Shown here piece by piece: positions 9,070-21,061 of a stretch of 64,000 nucleotides of DNA. This stretch comes from Pleurodeles waltl (Eukaryota; Chordata; Amphibia; Caudata; Salamandridae). Within the stretch, counting starts at the first letter, position 1. Each line of letters opens with the position of its first letter. The DNA lies in NCBI RefSeq assembly GCF_031143425.1, contig NC_090451.1:663862575-663926574 (forward strand), written 5' to 3'. The notes under the pieces are model-generated. The model had not been told where the DNA came from. It worked only from the letters and a program-made list of their open reading frames with translations, and searched no databases. The position numbers and the translations under genes are program-made.

Positions 9070-12000
9070 GCAGATTAAACCTTCAAGGGTGCCCAAAGCA
9101 CAGCCCTGCTGGGCAAGAGAGAGAATAAACAAAAGAACCCCAGTCAGAGATGCGGAAACAGTTTTGTATGTACACCATGCCACAAACTTAAGCCAACGAC
9201 AGGCATATACTGTTTTGGTGGAGGGATGCCTGGCTGCCAAGAAAACATCACAGACTTCAGGCGGAAGGTCGAAAGCTGTCAACTGCTGCTGCTCAATGTC
9301 CATGCAAGAAGACAGAGACTGGACAGGTTCAGGTGGAGAACACTTCCCTGCTGCTGCGACAGAAGATACTCCCGAAGAGGCATTCTGAGTGGAGGATCGA
9401 TAGTCATGCTCAGAAGCTTTGGTTACCATACTCCCTGTGCCCATTCCAGAGCTACAAGAATTACTTAGGCTCGGTCATTCTCGATCTTCTTGAGAACTCT
9501 GGGCAGAAATGGTATTTGCGGAAAGGCGTGCAGGAGGCCGGAGATGAACTCAAGACCAAAAGCATCACAGAACGAGTGCCGCCTTGGAAACTTCAATGTA
9601 CAAAACAGCTGACATTGCGTGTTCTCTGCAGAGGTGAACAGATCTAACCAAGGCTCTCCCCCGCATTGCTGAAAGAGACCTTGTGCCACCTCCACAAAGA
9701 CTCCATTCATAATCGACCATGCACTGATGGCTAAGTTCATCTGCTCTGACGTTCAGAGAGCCTGCCAGATGTTGAACCACCAGGGATATATCCTGACGTT
9801 CCAGCCATGTCCAGAGATGCAGGGCCCCTTGACAAAGGGTCCACGACCCCACTCTGCTGCTTGTTGCAGCACCACATGGCGCTGGTGGTGTCAGTGAATA
9901 CCTGCTCCACTTTCCCTTTAAGAGAGGGAAGGAATGCCTTCAATGCAAGCCTGATCGCTCTGAGCTCCAGAAGGATGATGTGGAGCACGGACTCCGCTGG
10001 AGACGAGGCGCCTCTGATCTCTGCCTCTCCCATGTGACCGACCGATCCCAGGAGTGACGCATCTGTCGCTACTGTCTGATACAGTTGAGGAAGAGAAGAG
10101 GAATCTGCCTCTGACTCAATCTTGGTTTGTTAGCCACCAGCGCAGATCCCTACCATGTCTGAGAGATTCCCCTGAAGCTGCGCCCATTGGAACTTCAGGT
10201 CCCACTGCAGAGCCTGCATATGCCACCTGGCATGTGTGACCAGCAGTATGCAGGAGGCCATGAGGCCCAGCAACCTCAGTCATTCTCACCAAAACTTAGG
10301 ATAGAGGCCGAAACATCGGTATCGTAGCCTGAATATCCGGGTCTCGCCTCTTGGGAGGATAGGCCCGAAACTGCACTGTGTACAGAACAGCTCCGATGAA
10401 AGGGAGTGTCTGAGATGGAGTCAGGTGGTACTTCGGCACATTTAAGTGAACCCCAGGGAATGCAGGAGATTCACCGTGGTCTGGAGGTGGGAGACAATAG
10501 CCTGGGGCGAGCCCCTGAAACCCCTAGCCAGCGCAGATGAGCTGCGACCATGCCATCACTTACGTGAATACCAGAGGGGCGCCGGTAAGGCCGAAGGGGA
10601 GCACAGTGAACGGAAAGTGCTTGTGACCTACCACTAACTGCAAGTAACGTCTGTCTGTGGGAATGCAGGACGGGAATATGAAAATAGGTGTCCTGCATGT
10701 CCAATGCTACCATCCAGTCTCCAGGGTAGAATGGACCTGAGCCAGAGTGAGCATACTGAACTTTTCCTTCCTGAAGAAGAGATTGAGGGCCTGGGGATCT
10801 AGGATAGGAAGAAGGCCCTTGTCCATTTTGGGCACCAGAAAGTGGCAGGAATAACAACTACGGCCTACTTCTGGCCAACCCACTGGCTTCACCCAATTCC
10901 TGAGCCCAGTCTACATAAGGGTCTTCAAGCTGGTATTCTAGAGGGGCCAGAGACCCCTCCATACTCTCATCGTACCCATACTCCTAGGTATAATGGTCAG
11001 GATCCAACCTGGGAGATATGTCCCTGTTAAAGTCGGGATCGGCGTCGGGCGACACGGTTTCTGCTCTGGGTCAGGAATGAGTATGGGATTGATGTAAATT
11101 ATGGGCCCAACCGATGTCGGTAGCGTTGACTTCTGCGCCAGCACCGAGGAAGGTCGCAATGGCATGACTGGCATCGGCTCAGATCCAGAAACGGATCCTG
11201 GTGTGCCCTCCAGAGCCGAGGCCGAGAGCACGGAACCTGAGGGGGCTCCCGCCAACCCCAAAGGGCCTGAAGGCATCACAGGTGGGTCGGTCTGCCCAAA
11301 TATGAGACGCAAGGCCTCCTAAAACTTCCTGAGTTGGGCAAGGGTGGCTCTGGCTCCCGGAAACTCGGGAAGGCGACAAGACCCAGAAGCAGGCTCCGAG
11401 GACGGAAGCCAAGAAAGACTACGCTCCTTCTGCGTCACATCGGCCGAACGATGGGGTGAAGTCGGAGAATGCTTGGTCTTCTTTGACTTCTTCTTATGAC
11501 CTGAATGTCCAGAGAACTTGGAGTAGGACGAGGATGGGTGGTGATGGCTCCGCAAACGGTCTTATGACTTTCCTCTTGAGCGAGACCGGGTGCGACGCAG
11601 AGCTAACCGCCAGGGCACCTTGAGCTTTAGAGACTACTCCCTCAAAACCTACAGGTTCATGGCCTGGCAGTCAGGGCACGACTTCAGGCCGTGGTTGCGC
11701 TCCAGCACCACAAGCACACGAAGTCCAGATCCCTCACTGACATCATGCAGTGACAGGAGTCAAACGGCTTGAATCCGGTCTTACGGGAAGACATCTAGAC
11801 GCACCAAGAATGTAAAAAAAGTTTGACAAAGGGGTAAAAAAGTCAGTCAAAAAACGACTGAGGGTAGCTCTTCTCTGGATCAGTGCATAGGCTGGTGCAG
11901 AAAAAAAGAACTGACATTAGTGCGCTGGCGTGGTACCTATATACGACCATGACATGATCACAGCAACTACGACGCCAACGGACGGACAGGGTGTCGACCA

Positions 12001-12112
12001 ACACCACCTGACAGTGTGCAAGGGTACTGATCGAAGAAAAATCTCCAGATCCAATCTGAAGCATGGGGGAAATTCTAAGGCAGGGAATCTGGAACTAGAA
12101 CATCAGATACAG
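9070..12112 (-). pseudogene. DIRS subfamily II relic: partial recombinase, RNase H/MT, RT, gag
   Basis: A decayed relative of the element at 31124-36709, collinear with it. From right to left it keeps: 5' terminal repeat ending near 12112; gag fragments (11180-11780); RT fragments (10470-10890) including a recognisable V-A-L-D-M-Q-D-x-Y-F-H-I segment; RNase H (about 9740-10030) with L-L-E-L-R-A-I-R and F-T-D-T; a methyltransferase-like segment (9465-9740) with L-D-L-F and H-A-F-P; and the N-terminal part of the recombinase (8960-9440 frame). The catalytic C-terminus of the recombinase and the 3' end are missing: the left edge joins copy D at 9070. Many stops and frameshifts; not functional. 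Confidence 0.75.
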
Positions 12113-14214
12113 GTTTTTAAAAGAGTTTTCTTTGTCACTATCCTGCATATAGTGACTATCTTCCCTGATTTAAATTGGTTTATTTTTTAAAAGAAAATAG
12201 GTGACAATTAGCCAGCACAGTAATTTCTAGGCTGTAAAAAAATTGTTTTTTTATAAACTACTTCCAAAGACAAGCATGTTGTATATATTTTGTAAAAAAG
12301 TGTCTCGACATCCTGTACGTGGGCAGAACAACTCAGTGTTTATGAGTAATAATGAGGATCCTCTGGGGAAGAAATCCCAGTTTGACATCCTGTACACTGC
12401 ACAGAATTCTGATGTCCCACTGCCACCATTTAAGCACTTCTGGTTTAATGCAACCACAGATGCAAGTGAGCCACGCAGGTGGTGAAGATGCTTATCAGCT
12501 GTCCGAGTGCGCTGCCTGATAATTTTCTGATGGAGAGCAGACAAAATGCTTTGTTCTTTCTAAACCCAGGCAGTCTCTGGTAAGCTCCAAGTACTGTCCT
12601 CTGTATAGCTCCCACTAAGCAACAGTATGCCATCCAGTGGTGTGTAAAAAAAAAAAAAAAAAGCTCTGGTGACCTGGGGGTAAAGGGAGGTAGGTTGGTA
12701 TGGGGTTGAGGGGTTGGAGCTCCAGGGGGCCCCCTCAGCACAGAACACTGTGCACAGGCAACAGACCCCTGACTGGGTCCAGAAGATGAGTGGGCCCTCT
12801 CCAGGTACTTTGCAGGTGGGCTCCCTCAAGTTTTGTTATGCCACTGATGCCATCGTCCTGACTCTAGGTTTATCATGATGAGACAGAAAGAAATGCTAAA
12901 CTGTTAAAAGGGCATAAACTGAGGAAGCAGTCACTAAGTAGGTAATACCTTCAGTGGATTGTAAATGAAGGTGAAAGATATTTTCATGCATCTTAACTCC
13001 TTGGACCTCATATTAAGGCTGTCCTTGTTCTGCATCTGATGGAAGGACATTAAGACGGATCTGGAAGATAAGGATAGAGATGAAAGAAAAACAGAAGGAG
13101 TCTTCCAAGTATGAGGCAACTTCAACCGGAAGGCCACAAGGTTGTTCCAATGAGTTACAATAAATGTAATTAAAATTTTAATGGTAATGTGTGAATTGGG
13201 AGAAAACGATATATCAGCCAACTCTATCCAGGGAATGAAATAGAATTTTATCTTAATTTATCAGTATTTTTCTTCACCTTGAGTCCAGAAATATGTAAAC
13301 TTTTTGAAACAAGTTGTGTATGCTTCCAGATATGGCTTACATAGGAGGTAACTACAGGAACCAAAGGATCAATGTGAGGAGAAGAAAGGAAAAACTCTTG
13401 GATGAAAAGCTTGCATATAAAAATCTGGTAATTCAAAAGCCCAGTTGTCTTGAGTAGCCTTGTAAATATTGCTTAACATTTTGTTTAAATTGCTTTGTTA
13501 TGCTACTAGATAGGAACAATATCTAGAAGATAAAGCTTATTGCCTGATTATACAGTTATTTTCGTCAAAATAAAGGAGTCTTTAGATGGAGCTCTTAACT
13601 CCTTCAGATTCACCCGTACTTGTGTCACCTTATCCCGATGTAGAGAATTCTGAACTATTCAACAACATGTACAATAGGAATTACAGACTGTTCATAAGTG
13701 AGTGATAACTCTGGATAACAGTGGGACAAGGGCAACCACTAACACATTATTTGAGCCAGGAATGTAAGTGATGAAAAATCATTCCATGCAAACGACATGG
13801 CCAACAAGTTTGACAACTATTCCTGCATTCAAGATTTCTTAATAACTGCAAATTCAAAACTTCAGGCCATCTTCCTGACTATAGGCTCTCTTACAAGCAC
13901 GTATGAGTCAGATAAAACTGGATCTCCTTGTCCATCATCTTCCTGATTCTGTAAAAACTGTTCCAATGGCTCTTGCAGAGGCGTTTGCTTCCATAATAAA
14001 GCTCTTTTAAATATATGAATGACGAAATATTAACTCTCAAACATGCACGTTTTATTGATTGGAAAGCTCTTTCAGCCTGATTGTTCCAGCAGGAACTGTT
14101 TGCATATTCTCCTAATTTAAAATTTGTATAAAGTTGCCTGTTAGCTCATGAAAATGATTTACTGAATTGATGCTAAAAGTGAGCAAGTACAAGAAAAGAC
14201 TTAACAAACAACCT
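12113..14214. other. Unassigned AT-rich stretch
   Basis: No gene seen. It holds one dispersed repeat (12343-12662, listed separately). The rest shows no ORF with recognisable domains and no termini I can identify. Confidence 0.5.
12343..12662 (+). repeat. Dispersed repeat ending in a 17-A run
   Basis: The block from about 12365 to 12600 is similar to 29945-30180 (shared CAGAATTCTGAT-like core, TGCTGCCACC-like box, GGCAGTCTCTGGTAA). This copy ends in 17 consecutive A at 12646-12662, which suggests a retroposed sequence read on the plus strand. The copy at 29945 lacks a tail. No internal pol III promoter was recognised, so I do not call it a SINE. Confidence 0.5.
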
Positions 14215-14274
14215 TCAGTAACACCTTATCTGGTAGAGACTACCTAGGTGCATATTTCTTACCTCAGAATATTC

Positions 14275-14743
14275 TGTTGTAATCAATGATGGACACTCTT
14301 AGGTTATAGAAGAAATAGGTTCTTTAGCTTAGCTGTAGGTTACAGGTTACAGGTAGGGCCCCACCAAGAGCAGCACCCTGCCGCTCAGCCCTTCTCACTC
14401 CGTCAGTCCACTCATCCAAGCACAAACACTGTCAACATTCCAACCAAACAATGACCTCACTCACAGGCTGAGAAGCAGGGAACGTTAAGGTAGTGGGGAG
14501 AATGCATTAGATAGCAAGAGGCCATAACACATCTCCCCCTTATGAAAACAATGAAATATTCAACAGAACAGAAAAAGGCAGAACACCCCCATCAACCTTC
14601 CTTTGAAATTATGAGTACCACCCCATCAAAATATAACAGAACAGATTAACAAACACCCTCTGCTTAACCTAAATACTCCAATAGGATTTAAGATACTAAA
14701 ACCCAGTTAATCAATACTTTCCACAAATTCAGAGGCCACAACA
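14275..14743. mobile_element. Solo LTR, 469 bp
   Basis: Interrupts the DIRS 3' module. It has TGTTGT...ACAACA ends (perfect 6-bp inverted termini with TG...CA). It is flanked by TATTC on the left (14270-14274) and CATTC on the right (14744-14748), a 5-bp duplication with one mismatch. Removing it rejoins the DIRS sequence in register with the uninterrupted copy at 31190-31215. No internal region remains. The family is unknown and the orientation undetermined. Confidence 0.65.
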
Positions 14744-15313
14744 CATTCCTTTGGTGTACAGACTGGATCTGGAAAATCTTGAGCAGTATCTCTATGAGCT
14801 GGAAGGTGGCACTGATTGGATCCACGTTGGCTGCTCCAGAAGTGACCTGAGCCGTAACTGTATAGTTGTGACTCCAGCACGATGACCTCAGTTTCGTTAT
14901 GTGACTAGTTCTGCGTCAAAAGCACAAAGCCACATCAGAAGATTGACTAGTGTGCATATACTAAGGGCATACAAGGACCTTTTAGGTAAATGAACCAGTT
15001 CACAGAACTGGGAGGATGGAAGGGCCAGTAAGGAGTCTGTGGCTACATAAAGTCTTAACCATATAGGGCGTTACCGAAGGCAAGTAACTTGTTCATCTGA
15101 TAGAGACTTCTACCCGCAGATTCCTTACCTTAGAATTGATTTCAAAGCAATACCTCCAAGGAGATGGGTCTGCAAACAGGCTCAGACCTAAACGTTTTTG
15201 AGGACAGAATGGGCAAAGTGCCCATTAAGACATACCTGACTGCCAAGGCAGTAGTGTTTGGCAAACGTGTGCAAGGATGCCCATGCAGCATCCTGGCAGA
15301 TATCCAAGACAGG

Positions 15314-15359
15314 GAGCCAAAGCTGCGACCAGTATATTAGCTGGTCGCAGCTTTGGCTC
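15314..15359. repeat. Perfect 19-bp inverted repeat with 8-base loop
   Basis: Arms at 15314-15332 and 15341-15359 are exact reverse complements around an 8-base loop (TATATTAG). They lie inside the recombinase remains. The homologous stretch at 31755-31800 has no such symmetry; the right arm resembles the ancestral sequence and the left arm does not. Confidence 0.9.
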
Positions 15360-16385
15360 TGGTAGAATGAGCACACAAACCCTCAGGAGGTTGCTTCTTA
15401 GCCAGTGCATAGCAAATATTAATGAACAGTACAATCCATCTGGAGCTGGTCCACTTCTCCACTGCTTTTCCTTTTTTCGCACTGGTGAATGCCACAAAGA
15501 GCTGATCATCTACCCAATGTTCTTTGGTACGATCAACAAATATGACAATGGTCTTGTTGGGTCCAGATGGTGGAGTCTCTCTTCCTCCTTGGAGGGATGT
15601 TTTATAGAACAGAAGATTGGCAGTGTGATACTTTGGACAGCATAGAAAAGCATTATTAGATTTGGTAAGAATGCGTCAAGGGTGCGAAGTCCCAGTTAAT
15701 CTGGAAAGACGCTGATACTTATACATGGAGGGTGGACAAACAGAGCCTGTAACTCTCTGACCCTCCTGGCTGATGTGATGGTCACCAAGAAAACAGCCTC
15801 GAGTGTCAGGAGTCGGAGAGGACAACTATGCATGGGTTGGAAAGGGGCACACATCAAGTAGGTCTACACCTAATTGAGGTCCCACTGGGGCCTAACAAAA
15901 GGCTTTGGAGGGAACATGTGTTTAATACCTTTTAGGAAACATGTCACAACAGGTGAGTTGAACAGGAAAAAATGACCTTGAAAAGCAAGAAAGCCGATAT
16001 GGCTGAAAGATACTCCTTAAATGACATTAAAGTTTTTAAAAACAACAAAATATCATCCAAATATATCATGTTAAACATCAGGACACTAGAGAATATTGAA
16101 TCCATGAAGTGTAGCACTGCACAAACCAAATGGCATCACACCGTAGCAAAAATGCATTAAAGCAGTACAGAAATTACTCTTCCACTCGCAGGCGTTTATA
16201 CAAGGCAGATGATAAGCCACTTGTTAGTCAACTATAGTAAAGACTCGTACTTCATGGACTGACTCCAAGATGTCCTTTAAAAGAGGCAAAGAATATCCTA
16301 CTTGTGACCTCTACAATCAATATATGGTCAGAAATCTGGGTCTTTAAAGGATACAATAAACAAAGGTGCCCCAGCCGATGATCAA

Positions 16386-17012
16386 AATGACAAGTTACTT
16401 ACCTTTGGTAACGCATTATCTGGTAGAGACAGGATCTGGCCGCAGATTATTACTTTAGAATCTTCCCCACGCAAGCCTGGATCTGGAAACTTTTTTACCA
16501 TTGCATGACTGCATGTAGGAAGAGGGCACGTGCGACTCCGTATCAGCATCGTCCACTGGATGTGATGTCAGCGGAGTCCATATAAACCCCTCGCCGATGT
16601 CAGTTTCTTCTGTGACTATTTTTCATGCTCAAAAAGTGGAGCTACATTTACAGATTGCCTTCTGAAACAGTATGCTGGAACAAAAGACACTCCTGTGTCG
16701 AATAATCACTGAATTCTTAATTCAAAGTGTAGATTTCCACAACAAAATCTCCGAGACCAGAGAGGACTCAGTTCGCAGAGCAGGGAGGATGGGAGGGTTG
16801 TTTAGGAATCTGTGCCTAGATTCTGTCTCTACCAGACAAAGTGTTACCTATGGTAAGTAACTTGTTTTTCCGATAGAGACATGTAGCCGCACATTCCTTA
16901 CTCTAGAAACAGATACCAAAGTCATACCCTCTCCAGAGGCAGGACTGCGAACTGAGACCACTAAAAAAGTCTCCAAGTATATCAAACCCGTCTAGACCAA
17001 GATGAAAAGACC
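16386..17012 (-). mobile_element. DIRS subfamily II 3' module, second copy, truncated
   Basis: A further 3' end of the same subfamily. The left arm begins at about 16388 (TTACTTACCTTTGGTAACGC) and its inverted partner ends near 16865 (TTACCTATGGTAAGTAA). About 140 bases of element body follow. The body is cut at about 17012 by the LTR that follows. Nothing of the coding region beyond the first recombinase-end codons remains. Confidence 0.65.
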
Positions 17013-19065
17013 GAACAAAAATGGTTACCTCCACTTTTTGCCTGCCGTCAGTGGGTTTTTGACTGTGTTCACTGGGATCCTGCTAACCAGGTCCCCAGTG
17101 ACTGTGCTCTCTCCCTCCCAATTAGGTTGTTTATGACTTTGTGCACCCTACAATTGGCATACTGGTGCCCCTATGTAAGCCCCTAGTATATGGTACCTAG
17201 GTACCCAAAGCATTGGGGCACCAGGGTTTCCCCATGGGCTGCAGCATGTACTATGCAACCCGCGGGAGCCCATGCAAAATATGTCTGCAGGCCTACGTGA
17301 AAAGGTGCATGCACCCTTTCACTACAGGTCACTGAAACATGTCACTATTATTCACCACTATGGCAGGCCCTCCTAGCCAGCCCAGAGGGCAGAGGGCAAG
17401 TGCCTGTTTGTGAGGGCACCCCTGCATGAGCAGAGTTGTTCCCACAAACTCCAGCCCCTTTTTCCTGGACTTCGTGAGTGCAGGGAAGCCACTTTACCTG
17501 TGTACTGGACATAGGTCACTACCTAACTCTGAACCTAGGCAGGTTTGGTATCAAACATGTCAGAATAATACCCCAAAACTGTTGCCAGTGTTGGTTGTAT
17601 GATTCCATGCACTCTGGGGGGCTCCTTAGAGGACCCTCAGCTACCAGTTTGCAGACATTTCCCAGGCTCTACTGACAGGTTTGTGCCCTCCTGCTGCTTG
17701 AACAGCTTAGACCCAGGAATGCAGAACAAAGGATTTCCTTTGGGAGAGGGAGGCAACACCCTCTCCCTTTGGAAATAGGAGCCTCCCTCAGCCACTGGTA
17801 TGCTTTGAAGGACACATTTGTTGCCCCCTTGCATAAACCGGTTTGCACCAGTCCATGGTCTCCCAGTCCCTGCTCTGGCATAAAACTGGACAATGGAAAG
17901 GGGTGTTACAACTCCCCTGCCAATCACCACCCAAGTGGTGGTGCACAGAGTTCCTCCAGGTGGCCAAGTGATTCTGCCAACTCTAATCCAAGGTGGGCAG
18001 AAGCCTCTGGGAGCGTCTGAGTGGCCAGGTCAGGCAGGTGACGTCACAGCCCCCTCCTGATAGGTGGTCACCCTGTTAGGTGACCAATCCAACTTTTAGG
18101 GCTATATTGGGTCTCCCTCTTGGGTGGGTCCTCAGATTCGATGTGCAGGACTCCTCTGCAAGGTTTACTTCGACTTCTGGGCACTAGAACCGCAACTAGA
18201 CTTCACAGGAACCTACAGGGACAACTTCTCTCTGCAACATTTTTTCTCTGCCTCCTTCCACCAACTGCAACATTTCCCCGGCTGCGCATCCTCTGAAGGC
18301 GGCAAGTCTTCAGTCTGCACCAAGATGCAAAAAGGATCTTTGGGGTGAAGGAGTCACTCCCCTGCAGGCACCAACTGCAACAACGACCAGCCTTGTGGTT
18401 CTTCTCTCCTACAACTCTGCGTGGAACCTGCAACACAGGTGGTGGTCTTGAGTGGTCCCCTCGGTCCCCTCTACCAGCTGTCCCTTTTTGGAGGTGGTGA
18501 GTCCTTGCCATTCCTTGCAGGACAGTACCCCTGTGCACCACGACTCTTGCAGCTATCAGGGCGTGTTGGCTGTCCTTCCAAGGGATCTTCAGGCTCTGTG
18601 TAGCCCTGGCCTCCAGTACTCTTCTCTGCAATGTGTAGTCTCCTGCCTGCTGCTCCAGCGACGTAGGACTCCTTTCCATGTGTGCTGAATGGGTCACACT
18701 GTGACTCCTGTGCCTGTGAGTTGCCTGTCAAGGCTGCATCCTCGACTTCTGGCTCTCCTCACTGCTGGGGGTCGCCTGGTGCTCTCCTCCTTGGGTTGAG
18801 TCCTCTCTGACCTTTCTGGTCCCCAGCAGCTCTGCAACTCCTGCCTTTACCAGGGCTTGTTGGTGGTTTTTCCACACCACTGACGAACTACAACTCTTCT
18901 TCCGACGTGGGACATCGACTGCATGAATTCTGGAACTCTTTCTCTGCTCCTGTGCTGCATTGCCGACTCCTGGTCTTCACCGTCGACCTGATCTGGTATC
19001 TCCAGAAGGGTGGGTAGTGGTTCCTGCCCCAACCGGACAATCCAACTAGAACTGGACTTGGTCCC
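17013..19065 (+). mobile_element. Long LTR of a second family (LTR-B), truncated
   Basis: Similar in design to the 2.7-kb LTR: it starts in sequence resembling TGGTTACC...CTTTTTGCCT, and carries the same cytosine-rich spacers and a U3 with a TATA-like GCTATATTGGG near 18105. Over most of its length it is only distantly related. Its right end is cut where another LTR begins at 19066. The exact left end is uncertain by about 10 bases. No coding capacity. Confidence 0.6.
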
Positions 19066-21061
19066 TGTAGAAAGTTGGCTCTGTATATACTATCTCAAAG
19101 TGACAGATAGTGTGCAGAGACTCCAAGGGTTCCCCTTAGAGGTTGACAGTGGCAAAATTAGATAACACTAATGCTCTATTTTGTGGTAGTGTGGTCGGGA
19201 AGCAGGCTAATCAGAGGGTAGTGTTAAGCATTTGTTATACACACACAGGCAATAAATGAGAACACACACTTAAAGACTTAACTCCAGGCCAATAGGTTTT
19301 TATATAGAAAAATATTATTTTCTTAATTTATTTTAGAAACACAAGATTCAGAATTCAAGTAAATACATACATTTTAAGGTACTTGGCATAGGTAAGTATG
19401 GAACCTTGAATCAAAACGCTAATGTACACAGTTTGGGCAAAAATGGCAATAAGCTATTTTAAAAGTGGACACTGTGCAAAAATCAACAGTTCCTGGGGGA
19501 GGAAAGTACACGTTAGTTTATCAGGTAAGTAAAGCACTTACAAGTTCAGTCTCCGGGGCATAGGCAGCCCACTGTTGGGGGTTCAAGTCAACCCCAAACA
19601 CCCAGCACCAGCAAAACGGGGCCGGTGAGGTGCAGAGGTCAAAGTAGGGCCCAAATAACATAGGTGCCTATGGAGACTAGGGGTGCTCCGGTTCCAGTCT
19701 GCTAGCAGATAAGTACCTGGGTCCTTAGGGGCAGGCCAGGGGTGTTTTGTAGAGCACCGGTGTGGGGGGGGGGTTTGTAGAGCACTGGTGGGAACACAAA
19801 CAGGCACCAAAAATACACTCTCAGCAGCACAGGGGCGGCTGGTGCAGTGTGCAAAGTAGGTGTTGGGTTTTAGATGGGAATCAATGGAGAGACCCGGGGG
19901 TCACTCTGGTGATGTAAGGAGGGCACAGGGGGGCTTCAACGATGAGGGCTGCCTGCTGGTCACTCCTGCACCGGTAGTTGGTTTCTCTGGGGTCTGGGGG
20001 ATGCGGGTGCAGTGCTTCTTCCAGGCGTCGGGTTCTTTGTTACTGGGCAGTTGCGGTCAGGGGTAGCCTCTGGATTCTCTCTGCAGGAGTCACTGTGGGT
20101 GAGCAGGGAGGACGTCTCAGGGTGTCCACGTCGTTGGAGTTGCCTGGGGGTCCTTTCTGCAGTGTTGGTTCTTCTGGACACGAGCCGGGGGCGTTGGGGT
20201 CAGAGTGTTGGGGACTCACGCTTCTGGAGTGAGGCTGGAGTCCCTTTAAAAATGGTTTCTTCTTTGTAGATTAGACAGAGCCGCTGTCCACAGGAGTTTC
20301 TTGGTCCTTTGGGTTGCAGGGCAGTCCTTTGAGTCGGCAGAGGTCGCTGGTCCCGCTGGAGGCGTCACTGTGGCAGGTTCTTTGAGTCTAGAGGCAGGCC
20401 GGTAGTCAGTTGTTGTCTCTGCGGGGCTTTCAGGTCATCAGGAATCTGGTTTCCAGGGTTCAGGGTCGCCCCTAAATACTCAATTTAGGGGTGTGTTTAG
20501 GGCTGGAGGGCAGTAGCCAATGGCTACTGTCTTTGAGGGTGGCTACACAGTTCTTGTGCCTCCTCCGTGTGGGGAGGTGGGCACATCCCTTATCCTATTA
20601 GGGGGAATCCCCCAAAGCAAGATGGAGGATTTCTTAAGGCAGGGGTCACCTCAGCTCAGGACACCTTAGGGGCTGTCCTGGCTGGAGGGTGACTCCTCCT
20701 TGTTTTTCTCATTATCTCCTCCAGACTTGCTGCCAAAAGTGGGGGCTGTGACCGGGGGGGCGGGCATCTCCACTAGCTGGAGTGCCCTGAGTTGCTGTAC
20801 CATCAGGCTTGAGCATTTGAGGCTGACCACCAGGTGTTACAGTTCCTGCAGGGGGAGGTGTGAAGCACCTCCACCCAATACAGGCTTTGTTCCTGGTCAC
20901 AGAGAGAGTGCACAAAGGCACTCACCCCATGTGGCCAGAAACCCGCCTGGATGTGGCAGAAACTGGTCAGCCTAGCACTAGTAGTCGGGCTGGTATACAG
21001 GGGGCATCTCTAAGATGCCCTCTGTGTTTATTTCTCGATAAATCCCACACTGGCGTCAGTC
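19066..21061 (-). mobile_element. Long LTR of the Gag-PR-IN family (divergent copy), truncated
   Basis: Begins TGTAGAAAGTTGGCTCTG at 19066, the reverse of the LTR 3' end, and follows the 5749-8435 copy in order through the CCAAT/TATA region to about 7800 of that copy. At 21061 it stops inside U3 and passes directly into DIRS sequence. It is inserted into LTR-B; the base run before it (GTCCC) would be its target duplication, but the other side is lost. Confidence 0.75.

Larger units (their letters stand above)
14215..16385 (-). pseudogene. DIRS subfamily II relic: 3' module and recombinase remains
   Basis: Starts with the subfamily's outer 3' end (GTAACACCTTATCTGGTAG type). A solo LTR interrupts it, it resumes at 14749, and the inverted outer arm returns near 15070-15090. 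From 15090 the body follows, with recombinase remains on the minus strand (15188-15376: H-T-F-x-K-H-Y-C, the C-terminal catalytic Tyr segment) and further fragments to about 16385. The catalytic H-x2-R area is destroyed by a new hairpin at 15314-15359. RT and gag are absent. Confidence 0.7.
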
